NCBI GenBank assembly: GCA_023138875.1
Contig: JAGLOO010000058.1
Span: 51,166-115,165 of the forward strand
Direction of reading: 5' to 3'
Source of the DNA: Bacteroidales bacterium
GTDB taxonomy: Bacteria > Bacteroidota > Bacteroidia > Bacteroidales > GCA-2748055
Length of the DNA stretch: 64,000 bases
In this document: piece after piece, positions 1 through 9,057 of the stretch
Numbering within the stretch: position 1 is the stretch's first letter
Layout: each line of letters begins with the position of its first letter
The notes under the pieces: generated by a model
What the model saw: only the letters and a program-made list of their open reading frames with translations
What the model was told of the DNA's origin: nothing
The model's database searches: none
Program-made: the position numbers and the translations under genes

Positions 1-1092
1 CTGATAGCTTATCTCATTTTTAACAAACACCTTCCAAAAAAAGAGAAAAAAGATGGCGAAAAGACCATTACCATCTCCGAAAAGCCACTGGCCATACCTA
101 TGGCGCTGGTTGCAGGTGCAATTACTGCCTTTTTGATCAGTTTCGTGAAAGATTTTCCAACCGGAATGGCTATTGGTCTGTTTGTCGGATTTGTGACCTG
201 GATCTTTATGATAGCCAAAAAGGACGAAAAACAGCGGGTTGTATCGCTGCTGCTGGTCTTTTTCGTGGTGATTTTCTTCTGGATGGCATTCCATCAAAAC
301 GGACTCACACTAACATTCTTTGCCCGGGACTATACGGTAAAAACCGTTGATCCATTTACGTTTATGTTCTTCACACTTGAAAACATATTATCGGTCATTG
401 CATTCCTGGCGGGGATCTTCATGCTGATAGGAAAAAACAAAACAAAGAATTCCAGGATAGGAGGAGCTATTCTTACTGTAATAGGTGGAGCAGCTACCGT
501 CTGGTTTTACACTCAGGGTGAATCACAAAATCCCATTGCTCCCGAAGTCTTCCAATCATTCAATCCCCTGTTTATTGTTTCGCTCACTTTTGGTGTGATG
601 GCAGTCTTTGCCTGGTTACACAGCAAGGGGAAGGAACCATCCACACCTAGGAAAATCGGGATCGGGATGATTATCGCAGCCCTTGGATTCGTGATCATGA
701 TCGTAGCTTCATTAAATATTGTCTCACCCCACGAGTTGCAGGTAGTTGATGAGGCCGGGGTGATCAAGTACAATCCAGTTCCCGACTCCTCACGGGTCAT
801 GCCATACTGGCTCATGTCTTCCTATCTGATCCTCACCATTGCAGAACTGTTCCTCAGTCCCATGGGCCTCTCCTTTGTTTCGAAAGTTGCACCAACCAGG
901 TTCCAGGGGGTTATGCAGGGAGGCTGGCTGCTGGCAACGGCAGTAGGTAACAAGCTTCTCTTTGTAGGGAGCACACTTTGGAGTAAAATAGATTTGTGGA
1001 AACTCTGGCTGATTTTCGTAGTCTGCTGTCTGTTATCTGCCGCATTCATCTTCTCTATCCTGAAAAGGTTGGAACGCGCAACCAAAACATAG
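1..1092 (+). CDS. Proton-dependent oligopeptide (POT/PTR) transporter, 3' part
   Basis: This is the C-terminal part (363 codons) of an inner-membrane proton-coupled di-/tripeptide symporter of the POT/PTR2 family (major facilitator superfamily). The frame is open from the first base of the window, so the N-terminal half lies upstream; the ATG at 100 is internal. Visible family features are repeated hydrophobic helices, a Phe-Trp…His-Gln helix start (about codons 93–100 of the visible part), a Gln-Ser-Phe-Asn-Pro segment, and the late helix LSPMGLSFVSKVAPTRFQG, which is typical of the POT C-terminal bundle. The protein ends with a short basic tail. A clear hairpin terminator follows 24 bases after the stop. 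Family assignment is firm; substrate specificity is inferred from the family only. Confidence 0.88.
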   Translation: MIAYLIFNKHLPKKEKKDGEKTITISEKPLAIPMALVAGAITAFLISFVKDFPTGMAIGLFVGFVTWIFMIAKKDEKQRVVSLLLVFFVVIFFWMAFHQNGLTLTFFARDYTVKTVDPFTFMFFTLENILSVIAFLAGIFMLIGKNKTKNSRIGGAILTVIGGAATVWFYTQGESQNPIAPEVFQSFNPLFIVSLTFGVMAVFAWLHSKGKEPSTPRKIGIGMIIAALGFVIMIVASLNIVSPHELQVVDEAGVIKYNPVPDSSRVMPYWLMSSYLILTIAELFLSPMGLSFVSKVAPTRFQGVMQGGWLLATAVGNKLLFVGSTLWSKIDLWKLWLIFVVCCLLSAAFIFSILKRLERATKT

Positions 1093-1115
1093 AAAACGGT
1101 AATCTACAACACACC

Positions 1116-1148
1116 ATAGCCGTCTCGTTTTTCGGGACGGCTATTTTT
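1116..1148 (+). terminator. Rho-independent terminator after the peptide transporter
   Basis: A 9-bp perfect stem (ATAGCCGTC at 1116–1124 with GACGGCTAT at 1136–1144) closes an 11-base loop and runs into a T tract. It lies just after the transporter stop codon and marks the end of that transcript and the edge of the accessory region. Confidence 0.85.
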
Positions 1149-1292
1149 GTACTTTCCTTTCTTCAGGACATTGTTTTAGTTGCTGAAAACATCCTTGAGA
1201 TATGCGTTGAATATTCATTAATTTTAAGTAGTAACCGGTATTTATTCAAATAGTGTTAATTAGGCATGTGCACCAGGTGTTTCTAATACTTC

Positions 1293-1308
1293 GTTAGGCC
1301 GAATTCCT
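1293..1308 (+). repeat. Left arm of inverted repeat around mntA–hepT (attC-like core GTTAGGC)
   Basis: GTTAGGCCGAATTCCT is the inverted copy, with one mismatch, of 1973–1988. Its outer heptamer GTTAGGC fits the integron attC R' consensus GTTRRRY. No complementary RYYYAAC heptamer was found within 150 bases upstream, so only a half-site is visible. Confidence 0.7.
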
Positions 1309-1362
1309 TAATCCATATACTATTAATTTGGCTGGTGGAAAAAAATGTATCTTTGTGATAAC

Positions 1363-1650
1363 ATGGAACGTCAGGAGGTAAATACAGCAATTATCAAGTA
1401 TCTAGACCCTTTTGGGCCTGAGAAGATCGGCATCTTTGGTTCTTTCGCACGGCAGGAAGATAATGCGGATAGTGACATTGATATCTTCGTGAAATTCAAA
1501 GAAACAATTTCATTGTTGGATCTTGTCCGCATCCACCGTGAACTTTCATCTGTTTTGGGTAAGAGGGTTGATCTGGTTACTGAACCAGCATTGAAAAATG
1601 AACGGTTGAAAAAATACATCTTTGCTGATCTTCAAATAATCTTTGAATGA
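1363..1650 (+). CDS. mntA: MntA-type nucleotidyltransferase antitoxin
   Basis: This small (95 aa) minimal nucleotidyltransferase is the antitoxin half of a type VII (HepT/MntA) toxin–antitoxin system. In characterised members, MntA adds AMP to a tyrosine of the HepT toxin and so inactivates it. The catalytic signature GSFARQEDNADSDIDIF is complete: Gly-Ser, ten residues, then Asp-x-Asp, and a third acidic residue in RVDLVTE about 30 residues later. An ATG 18 bases upstream (1345) is also possible; 1363 was preferred because it gives the usual N-terminus and a longer leader. Its stop overlaps the hepT start by four bases (ATGA), implying translational coupling. The module is AT-rich relative to the neighbouring transporter and is bounded by an inverted repeat. 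Confidence 0.88.
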   Translation: MERQEVNTAIIKYLDPFGPEKIGIFGSFARQEDNADSDIDIFVKFKETISLLDLVRIHRELSSVLGKRVDLVTEPALKNERLKKYIFADLQIIFE

Positions 1651-1973
1651 AAGATGACTCCATCTATATAGAACACATTTTACAAAGTATAGAAAGAATT
1701 CAGTCCTATATTTCCGGCCTTGATCAAATTGCTTTTTCCGGTAATTATATCACTCAGGATGCGGTCGTGAGGAAATTAGAAATCATTGGTGAGGCTACAA
1801 AAAGGATTTCACAGGATTTTCGCAACAGTAATCCAGAGGTACCTTGGTCAGATATGGCAGGAATGCGGGATATACTCATTCATGATTATATTGATGTGGA
1901 TCTTGATATTGTTTGGAAAACCGCTTCAGAAAGTATTCCCAAACTAAAGGATCTTTTACAAGGGCTTGTATGA
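1647..1973 (+). CDS. hepT: HepT-like toxin (DUF86 ribonuclease)
   Basis: This 108-aa all-helical protein of the DUF86/HepT family is the toxin of the MntA/HepT pair. The HEPN ribonuclease motif R-x4-H-x-Y is intact (Arg74, His79, Tyr81 in RDILIHDY); in the family, Arg and His cleave RNA and the Tyr is the site AMPylated by MntA. The conserved segments RKLEIIGEATKRIS and PWSDMAGMRD are also typical. It is translationally coupled to mntA, and its TGA stop lies at the edge of the right-hand inverted repeat. Likely roles, inferred from the family, are stabilisation of a mobile segment or phage defence. Both partners look intact. Confidence 0.9.
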   Translation: MKDDSIYIEHILQSIERIQSYISGLDQIAFSGNYITQDAVVRKLEIIGEATKRISQDFRNSNPEVPWSDMAGMRDILIHDYIDVDLDIVWKTASESIPKLKDLLQGLV

Positions 1974-1988
1974 GGAACTCGGCCTAAC
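1973..1988 (-). repeat. Right arm of inverted repeat around mntA–hepT (attC-like core GCCTAAC)
   Basis: AGGAACTCGGCCTAAC begins on the last base of the hepT stop codon and is the inverted copy (15 of 16) of 1293–1308. GCCTAAC fits the attC R'' consensus RYYYAAC, and the following AATTAAGC resembles the usual spacer before the second attC box. A closing GTTRRRY box was not found in the next 150 bases. Confidence 0.7.
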
Positions 1989-2141
1989 AATTAAGCATTG
2001 TTTTTGCAAATTTTCTTGTTGAAATGCGGGAAATTCTATTTAAAAAAAGCTTACTGCAAAAAAACAATATTAGTATTGCAATTTTATTGAAGCAACCCCA
2101 CCTACAGAATACCCATAGACTGACGGCATCATCCAAATAAT

Positions 2142-3569
2142 ATGAAAACAGCAAAATTTAAGATTACAAGTACAACATTAGTCTTCCTTTTATTCTTTTA
2201 TTCCTGCAAACAAGAAGTAAAAGTAACCCCCGAAGAGGTAAAACAGATTGCCAAAGAAGCATATATTTATGGCTTTCCTTTGGTGATGAATTGTAAAACA
2301 GTTTATGATTATGTGGTTAATGAAAATTCACCTGAATACAAGGCACCATTTAACCAGAAATCTTGTGAGGCCAGGGTATATACACCTGATGATAAAACCA
2401 TAGTAACGCCAAACTCGGACACACCTTACTGCATGATCTGGATGAATTTGAGAGCAGAGCCACAGGTAATTTCTGTTCCGGAAATGGAATCTGCTCGTTA
2501 TTACAGTTTTCAGATGATTGACTGGTACACGCACAATTTCGCCTACATTGGCACACGTACGAATAATAATGAAGCTGGTAAATATTTATTGGTTGGACCC
2601 GATTGGGATGGCGATAAACCTGAAGGAATCACTGAAATTATAAACAGTGAAACAAATCTGGTTTTTATAATTGTGAGAACACAGGCGTATGATGCCAACG
2701 ACATGGATAAGATAAAAGAGATTCAAGAGAGTTATGAATTACAATCGCTAAGTGCCTATTTAGGAAAAGAGGCACCTGCATCATCTCCTGAAATTGATTT
2801 TCCTGAATGGGTAAATGGCAGTGAGTTTACAATTGCTTCTTTTGAATATTTAGATTTTGCTCTAGACCAGGTTGACACTCATCCTGATGAGGTAGAATTT
2901 ATGGAGAAACTAGCAAAAATCGGCCTTGGTACGCCTGAAATATTTAACCTAAGTGAAAAGGATTCAAGTTTTATTAAAGCACTTGAAGATGGTGTTAAGG
3001 AAGCACATGCAGAAATGAAAGATTTTACAAAAGAAGCTGTAAAAGACCCACTTGGCAGCGTTAAAGGTTTTGGCACACGTGAATTTTTAAAGGAAGCTGC
3101 ATCCTATTTTAATCAACCCAACTTTTACATGCAACGGGCAGTTGTTGCACAATTAGGCCTTTATGGTAATTCCGGTGAGGAAGCTGTTTATTTCGGATAT
3201 TATTATGATAAAGAAGGAGAGCCCTGGAACGCGGCTGAACACAATTATACCTTTCAATTTGAAGAGGGTAATTTGCCGCCGGTAAACGCTTTCTGGTCAT
3301 TATCAATGTATGATGGTCCAACTCAATTATTCATTCATAATCCATTGGACAGGTATTTGTTAAATTCGAATATGATAAATGAATTTAAAAAAGAAGAAGA
3401 CGGCTCAATTGTACTATATATTCAAAAGGAAACACCGGGTAAAGACATGGAAGCTAACTGGCTGCCAGCCCCTGATGGGCCATTCTACTTAATGCTAAGA
3501 ATGTATTTACCAAAAGAAGAGGTGCTTGAAGGTAAATGGGCGATGCCAACATTGGAGAAAGTTCAATAA
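2142..3569 (+). CDS. DUF1254/DUF1214 domain lipoprotein
   Basis: This is a 475-aa exported lipoprotein: a signal peptide ends in a lipobox with Cys22 (FFYSC). The N-terminal half carries a DUF1254-type domain (IAKEAYIYGFPLVMN near residue 37, then TPNSDTPYCM near 90), and the C-terminal half a DUF1214-type domain (AFWSLSMYD, then DGPFYLMLRMYLP near the end). These two-domain proteins are common in bacteria and have no settled biochemical function. Its neighbour at 3603 is a damaged relative, so the pair probably arose by duplication or came in together. Both are AT-rich and follow the toxin–antitoxin module. Length is normal for the family. No promoter of the Bacteroidota type was found just upstream. 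Confidence 0.85.
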   Translation: MKTAKFKITSTTLVFLLFFYSCKQEVKVTPEEVKQIAKEAYIYGFPLVMNCKTVYDYVVNENSPEYKAPFNQKSCEARVYTPDDKTIVTPNSDTPYCMIWMNLRAEPQVISVPEMESARYYSFQMIDWYTHNFAYIGTRTNNNEAGKYLLVGPDWDGDKPEGITEIINSETNLVFIIVRTQAYDANDMDKIKEIQESYELQSLSAYLGKEAPASSPEIDFPEWVNGSEFTIASFEYLDFALDQVDTHPDEVEFMEKLAKIGLGTPEIFNLSEKDSSFIKALEDGVKEAHAEMKDFTKEAVKDPLGSVKGFGTREFLKEAASYFNQPNFYMQRAVVAQLGLYGNSGEEAVYFGYYYDKEGEPWNAAEHNYTFQFEEGNLPPVNAFWSLSMYDGPTQLFIHNPLDRYLLNSNMINEFKKEEDGSIVLYIQKETPGKDMEANWLPAPDGPFYLMLRMYLPKEEVLEGKWAMPTLEKVQ

Positions 3570-3602
3570 GGAATTACTAATAAATCCAACACATTATCAA
3601 GT

Positions 3603-4824
3603 ATGAAAAACTTATTTTTAGCTTTAAGCTTGATTACAGCATTTATCCTGCATAGCTGCAATCAAACAACAACGACTGAAACAAATAGTTCAGATCAAAC
3701 AAAAATTCAAACCAGAATTGGGGAACTTGAGTTCTCTCACCCGTTTGAACATGGCTATCCAACCGGTGAAACCGTTAAAATACTTTACGATGAGATGGAT
3801 TTTCAACGTGCCTGTCAGGCATATTTATGGGGACTTCCATTTGTATCGCTTGCTGAATGGCAAAAAGAACATGAACAAGTTTTCGGAACAAACGAAGGTG
3901 ATTTTGTAATATATACTACTTACAAAGACAAGCTTGGTATTTTAACTGCCAATGCTACTACTCCATATGTATTTGGTTTTGCTAATTTGACGAACACAGG
4001 GCCAATGGTATTAGAACTTCAACCCGGACTCAATGCAAGTGGTATTAGCGATTTATGGCAGAAAAATATTACTGATGTGGGAGCCTTTGGACCCGATCAG
4101 TGTAAAGGTGGGAAATACCTTATCCTTCCTCCGGGTAACGACATGCCAGACGTTGATGGCTATGCTTAAGCAGTTAGGCATTGAAAAAGGTAAGCCTTTT
4201 AATCCGGATGAGCGCCAAATAAAGATATTGACAGAAGCTGCATTGGTGGGTGAAGCCATGGCAAAAGCCAATACATTCGAAAAGAGGTTCGAGGATGTAT
4301 ACTATCGCTCTGAAACCCATTGGAAATATCCAATAGTTTGGCATTGGTCTCATGAAACAGAATTTTATCATCAAATGGATGAAATGGCAGCCTATACCTA
4401 CGAAGCTATTGGTACAAACAAAGCTATGTCGACCGAGATTCCAGGTGTTGGACAAGCCTACTTGGGTGCTTATAAAGACAGTGAAGGAAACTGGTTGGAT
4501 GGAAGCGGTAACTACAAATTGCATATTCCTCCAAACCCTCCGGCAAAAGAGTTTTGGTCTATAACGCTTTACGATGTTGATACCCGTTGTTTGATAAATA
4601 ACGAGCAGCAAATTGCTGACAAATCTTCAAGAATGGACTTGTTAACCAATGAAGATGGTTCGGTTGATTTGTATTTTGGTCCTGAAGCACCAGAAGGCAA
4701 GGAACAAAACTGGATACCTACGGTTCCAAATCAGGGATTCTTTGCTTACTTACGCTTGTATGCACCATTAGAACCATATTTTGACAGAACCTGGGCATTT
4801 CCCGATATTGAAAAAGTGAACTAG
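3603..4824 (+). pseudogene. Frameshifted DUF1254/DUF1214 lipoprotein
   Basis: This is a second DUF1254/DUF1214 lipoprotein, broken in the middle. The first frame (3603–4169) gives a lipoprotein signal with Cys19, the DUF1254 part, and stops after DMPDVDGYA. The other frame continues up to 4824 with MLKQLGIEKGKPFNPD and a complete DUF1214 domain (FWSITLYDVDTR, then FAYLRLYAPLEPYFD). Joined, they total about 407 residues, some 60–70 fewer than the intact neighbour, and the stretch normally between the two domains is short. A deletion with a frameshift near 4160–4175 is therefore the best reading; a sequencing error alone would not explain the missing residues. The stop overlaps that of the opposite-strand gene in the palindrome CTAG. 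Confidence 0.75.
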
Positions 4825-6044
4825 TCACCCTCGGAGAACATCCCTTTAACACGCTCCATATCACCATCGGTTGCGGCAGGATCGAGTTCCAGGATATATG
4901 CGATGATCCCGTAAACATCCACGTTGGGAAAGACGGGATGTGTATATCCATCCTTAAATGCGGGGCCATCGGCAAAAAAAATCGTGTGCATATCGGTGAA
5001 TGCATTGTCATATCCGTGAGCCCCACCGGCATATCCGGAGGCGTCTGTGCGGTTGCCAATACTCCATGTACTGTCTGCCACCACCAGGATATCAGGGAAC
5101 CTGGGGCTGTTGCCATAATGAAAATGTTCCGGTATATCATCCTTTTGCCAGGAGCTCACTCCCACCACACCATTCAGGGCGCTGGTGACAGATGCCTCAA
5201 AGCCATCTACAGCATCGACCAGGTAAACAGGGTTTCCGCCAACAATCATCTCTATCCACTCTTCATTGATAACATCATACAGGTTGACGTACCTGTCCGG
5301 ATATATGGGCCCCATGCCATGATCTGAGAGAACAATCAGATTCACCCGGTCGCCATATTCTAATGCTGCTATTTCACTGCGAAGGTATCCCAGTACCGAA
5401 TCAAGGTATTCCACCACTTCACCGGTGGTATCATGCACAGGTCCATATTCGTGACCAGTACCATCGGGCTCATCGAAGTAGAGCGTAATCAGTCCGGGAC
5501 GCTTCTGAACAGGTAGTTTTAACCACTCAATAACCTGATCAACCCGGTCCATGTAAGGGACGCTTCCATCGTACTTCTTCCAGTAGGAAGGGTAACTCCC
5601 CTTGATGGGAGCCTCACTGCCTACCCAGTAATAAGAAGCAGATTTTACGCCCTGCTCTTCAGCCGTAACCCATATCGGTTCTCCAAAATAGGCATCCGGA
5701 TTTGAAACCATATCCCGATCCCCGATCCGATAGATCCCGTCCAGGTCCGGTGCATAAAAACTGTTGTTGATGATCCCATGGTTATCCGGATAAAGCCCGG
5801 TGGCCAGGGAATAGTGATTCGGAAAGGTTTTTGTTGGGAATGATGGAATTAACCTTTCAGCTTTAACGCCATTGCTCGCCATCTCTTCAAAATTGGGAGT
5901 GTTGTACAGATCGGCATAATCCCATCTGAAACCGTCAAAAGAGACCATCACCACATAGGTTTCAAGTGTTTCGGTTTGCCTATTCTTGCATGATATGCAG
6001 GTTAGCAAAACCAATGCCATCGGCAAATACCTGGAAATTCTCAT
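4821..6044 (-). CDS. Ectonucleotide pyrophosphatase/phosphodiesterase-like lipoprotein
   Basis: This 407-aa lipoprotein (Cys19 in LLTCISC) of the alkaline-phosphatase superfamily resembles the NPP group, which splits nucleotide phosphodiester or pyrophosphate bonds with two zinc ions. Visible landmarks are the first metal Asp in SFDGFRWDY (about 35–43), the Thr nucleophile in FPTKTFPNHYSLATG (Thr73), YPDNHG (85–90), YFDEPDGTGHEYGP with metal-binding Asp and His, LSDHGMG, and a late GAHGYDN. The motif set is complete, so the enzyme should be active, probably facing the periplasm or cell surface. Substrate is inferred. The gene downstream on the other strand is the pseudogene, overlapping it by four bases. 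Confidence 0.88.
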   Translation of the reverse strand: MRISRYLPMALVLLTCISCKNRQTETLETYVVMVSFDGFRWDYADLYNTPNFEEMASNGVKAERLIPSFPTKTFPNHYSLATGLYPDNHGIINNSFYAPDLDGIYRIGDRDMVSNPDAYFGEPIWVTAEEQGVKSASYYWVGSEAPIKGSYPSYWKKYDGSVPYMDRVDQVIEWLKLPVQKRPGLITLYFDEPDGTGHEYGPVHDTTGEVVEYLDSVLGYLRSEIAALEYGDRVNLIVLSDHGMGPIYPDRYVNLYDVINEEWIEMIVGGNPVYLVDAVDGFEASVTSALNGVVGVSSWQKDDIPEHFHYGNSPRFPDILVVADSTWSIGNRTDASGYAGGAHGYDNAFTDMHTIFFADGPAFKDGYTHPVFPNVDVYGIIAYILELDPAATDGDMERVKGMFSEGD

Positions 6045-6065
6045 GTCGATATATGTGTTTAGAGC

Positions 6066-8099
6066 CTAATCACGGTCGAGATTCAGATACCGCTTTCTCC
6101 TGTCCTCCATCGGCCTGAAAAAGAAACTCCTCACCGGTAACTCCGGGACCTCAATTTCCCCGATACTCATGTCGGGTGAAAACTGGTAAAAAGTGATCTC
6201 CTTATTCTCATAACCACCAGCGGAAGTCACCCGTGAAAAACTGTAAGAATTCTGTACCAGGCCCGGCTGATACTCATCCAGCGAAAGGATGAAACGCGGT
6301 CCATACAAACGCAATGCATTGATGAAATAGAAGGTCATATCATACCCGACAATTCCATAATTGATCCCTTTCCTGGTGGTTGATATAGGTTCGCTGTAAA
6401 AATGATTCCTGTATCGATTCAGAAAATCATTGACCTGAGGATCCAGGTAGTCCACCCAGAATGAACTATAGTATATGAGGTTGAGCTCATGGTAATACCT
6501 GTAATCGATGGTTGAAAATTCTGTCCAGAACGGAGTCCCTATCACTTCTATTTCAAAATCCTTCAACTTATAGTAAAGGGATGAGACCACAGGGCTGGCA
6601 AATGCTTCATTGCTTGTGGGAACAATCACCAGGTTCTTTCTGTCTGGGGAAAGAGAGTGAATGATCTCATCCGTATGCTCCAGTTTCAGAATCACCTCCT
6701 TAAAAATAACCGGTTCAACCGGACGGTAATCATCAAATCCATCGAAGATCAACTCCTTAAAATAGTCAAGTTTCTTTATGTCCAGTGAATCCTCCCCGCG
6801 CACATAGACGATGTTGTACGTATGCTTACTGGCAATCAGTCTGGCAACCTCCTGATACTCTTTTTCCAGGGATGGACTGAGCTGAAATAGATAGGGATTG
6901 CTCCTGACAAAATCCAGTTCCGAATAAAAAGGAGTTACAAGCGGAATTTTGTTTTTTCTGGCAAATGTTGAGACAACATCCAGGTTAAACGTATAGAATG
7001 GCCCAATAATAAGGTCCATATCTTCCATCTCTCCATTTTCCAAAAGAGACCGGGTATGGTCCATGCTTTTCCTGGTATCATAGAAACGCACATCCAGTCT
7101 CATTCCGGTCTGGCGAAGAGAATCTATGGCCAGGAGTGTTCCCTGGAAGAACTCCAGGTAGTTCACCGCCTGGGGTATCTTCTGCTCCATCCTGTAACGC
7201 TCAGTGATCCTGTTTCTACGCGTAACTGACTTCATATTCTTGATCAATGAATCAAGGGGCTCCGGCTTCTGGAAATCGAAAGGAATGAAACAGGCAATCC
7301 TGTAGGTACGGTTGGGATCATCATGTTGAAACATCAATTCTTCATAATTATAATCCTTCAGCAGGCTATCTGATTGCACATGAAGCCTAGAGTCAACCGG
7401 TACGGTATCCAGGGCAGTTTCAGGGTGATCTATGACCTGGGGCAATGGTATCCTGATCACCTGTCCTGTTTTTGGTCCACCCCATCCCAATTCAGGATTG
7501 GCTGTCCGGATCTCCCGTACAGCCACATTATAAAACCTGGCGATAGAATAGAGTGTGTCGTAACGCTTCACCTTGTAGTATACAAATCCCTCTTCATTGT
7601 AAACGGGCTCACGCCCGATGACTTTCTGGCCGGGAATCACAAGCTTTTGTCCCGGCTGAAGGTTCCCCGATTCCACACCTTCATTAGCATCCAACAGTGA
7701 GGTTTCATCCATATTATAACTGCGGGCAATGCTGTAGATGGTCTCGTCCGGTTGAACAGTGTGGGTCCGAACTGACTCATCCGGGCTTTCCCCGGCAGAA
7801 GTATCGATCTGTTTATCCAGAATAGGCTCCAGAGGTATTTTCAACGCCTGACCGATCTGGAGTCCAGACATGACACCGGGATTTTCAATGGCGATCTCCT
7901 TTTGGGATATATAGTATGCCTTCGCGATGGAGTACAGGGTCTGACCGGGTTTTACCACATGGATATAAAAAACCTTTCCCTCCAGGATCACTTTGTTATT
8001 GGATCTTTCCACCGTGACAGGCTCCTGTGCAAATGACGCCTGAAAAAGAGCAAATCCAAGGACGATGAATAATAACTTCCTATTTAGAAATAAACTCAT
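6066..8099 (-). CDS. LysM peptidoglycan-binding protein with periplasmic-binding fold
   Basis: This is a 677-aa exported protein. After a signal peptide ending near FAQE (about residue 25) there are three LysM repeats (about 47–91, 110–156 and 173–220; each has a TLYSIA or TIYSIA core), which bind glycan strands of peptidoglycan. Residues about 265–640 look like a type 1 periplasmic-binding (branched-chain amino-acid receptor) fold, with segments such as [11 protein letters not shown] and [13 protein letters not shown]. This architecture is common in Bacteroidota; it is usually annotated as a LysM receptor and its ligand is not known. The start codon lies 20 bases inside purC, so the two are co-transcribed and probably translationally coupled. 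Confidence 0.87.
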   Translation of the reverse strand: MSLFLNRKLLFIVLGFALFQASFAQEPVTVERSNNKVILEGKVFYIHVVKPGQTLYSIAKAYYISQKEIAIENPGVMSGLQIGQALKIPLEPILDKQIDTSAGESPDESVRTHTVQPDETIYSIARSYNMDETSLLDANEGVESGNLQPGQKLVIPGQKVIGREPVYNEEGFVYYKVKRYDTLYSIARFYNVAVREIRTANPELGWGGPKTGQVIRIPLPQVIDHPETALDTVPVDSRLHVQSDSLLKDYNYEELMFQHDDPNRTYRIACFIPFDFQKPEPLDSLIKNMKSVTRRNRITERYRMEQKIPQAVNYLEFFQGTLLAIDSLRQTGMRLDVRFYDTRKSMDHTRSLLENGEMEDMDLIIGPFYTFNLDVVSTFARKNKIPLVTPFYSELDFVRSNPYLFQLSPSLEKEYQEVARLIASKHTYNIVYVRGEDSLDIKKLDYFKELIFDGFDDYRPVEPVIFKEVILKLEHTDEIIHSLSPDRKNLVIVPTSNEAFASPVVSSLYYKLKDFEIEVIGTPFWTEFSTIDYRYYHELNLIYYSSFWVDYLDPQVNDFLNRYRNHFYSEPISTTRKGINYGIVGYDMTFYFINALRLYGPRFILSLDEYQPGLVQNSYSFSRVTSAGGYENKEITFYQFSPDMSIGEIEVPELPVRSFFFRPMEDRRKRYLNLDRD

Positions 8100-9024
8100 T
8101 GACGTTCTTTAGTATTCTCTGTTCAATGCTGGTTGTATCTGCCTTGACAAACTTCTCACCGGTGATGCGTTCAAATAGTTCGATGTACCTGTCAGATACC
8201 TCCTGAACAAATTCATCAGGCATATGGGGCATAACCTGACCTTCTTTACCCTGGAATCCATTGCTGATCAGCCATTGTCTCACAAATTCTTTGGAGAGTT
8301 GCTTCTGTGGCTCACCACCTGCCTGGCGCTCTTCATAGCCACCTGCATAAAAGTAGCGTGATGAGTCAGGTGTATGTATCTCATCGATCAGCACAATTGT
8401 TCCATCCTTCTCTCCAAATTCATACTTGGTATCCACCAGGATCAAGCCCATTTCTGCTGCCATCTCTGTTCCTCGCTGAAACAGCCTCCTGGTATAATCC
8501 TCCAGCAGCAGGTAATCTTCTTCTGACACAAGCCCGCTGGAAATAATCTCCTCTCTCGATATATCCTCGTCATGACCCTCTTCTGCTTTGGTAGTGGGAG
8601 TAATGATCGGCTCAGGGAAACGATCATGTTCATTTAAACCTTCCGGCATGGGTACTCCACATAGCATCCTTTTACCTGACCTGTACTCACGCCATGCATG
8701 ACCCGTCAGGTATCCCCTGATAACCATTTCTACCTTGAATGGTACAGCCATATGCCCTACGGTTACATTGGGATCGGGAGACTCTATTTTCCAGTTAGGG
8801 ACAATATCTGATGTCGCATCCAGGAATTTTGAAGCTATCTGATTCAGCACCTGCCCCTTATATGGTATGCCCTTTGGCAGAACCACATCAAATGCTGAGA
8901 TCCGGTCCGAAACAACCATAACGAGATAGTCATCATTGATGTTATAAACATCACGTACTTTTCCTATATACAAGCTCTTCTGTCCTGCAAATTCAAAATT
9001 TGTTCCTTTGAGTGCGTTGGCCAT
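8080..9024 (-). CDS. purC: Phosphoribosylaminoimidazole-succinocarboxamide synthase
   Basis: PurC joins CAIR and aspartate with ATP to make SAICAR in cytoplasmic purine synthesis. At 314 aa this is the long form seen in many Bacteroidota and in yeast ADE1, not the short E. coli form. Visible motifs are IGKVRDVY (20–27, nucleotide binding), [19 protein letters not shown] (39–57), [24 protein letters not shown] and [13 protein letters not shown]. The gene lies 33 bases downstream of phoH on the same strand and overlaps the LysM gene at its 3' end, so it probably belongs to a phoH–purC–LysM transcript. No other pur genes are in the window. Confidence 0.96.
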   Translation of the reverse strand: MANALKGTNFEFAGQKSLYIGKVRDVYNINDDYLVMVVSDRISAFDVVLPKGIPYKGQVLNQIASKFLDATSDIVPNWKIESPDPNVTVGHMAVPFKVEMVIRGYLTGHAWREYRSGKRMLCGVPMPEGLNEHDRFPEPIITPTTKAEEGHDEDISREEIISSGLVSEEDYLLLEDYTRRLFQRGTEMAAEMGLILVDTKYEFGEKDGTIVLIDEIHTPDSSRYFYAGGYEERQAGGEPQKQLSKEFVRQWLISNGFQGKEGQVMPHMPDEFVQEVSDRYIELFERITGEKFVKADTTSIEQRILKNVNEFISK

Positions 9025-9057
9025 AACTGATCAGTTTTTATTTATTGATTGATTCAT

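Noticed and set aside
1149..1292. Search for a complete attC site upstream of the left repeat
   Set aside because: No RYYYAAC partner of the GTTAGGC heptamer was found, so I annotated only the inverted repeat and not a full attC.
4173..4179. GTTAGGC motif near the frameshift of the DUF1254 pseudogene
   Set aside because: It encodes Leu-Gly in a region expected to be coding (KQLGI) and has no paired GCCTAAC, so it is taken as chance rather than a third attC-like site.
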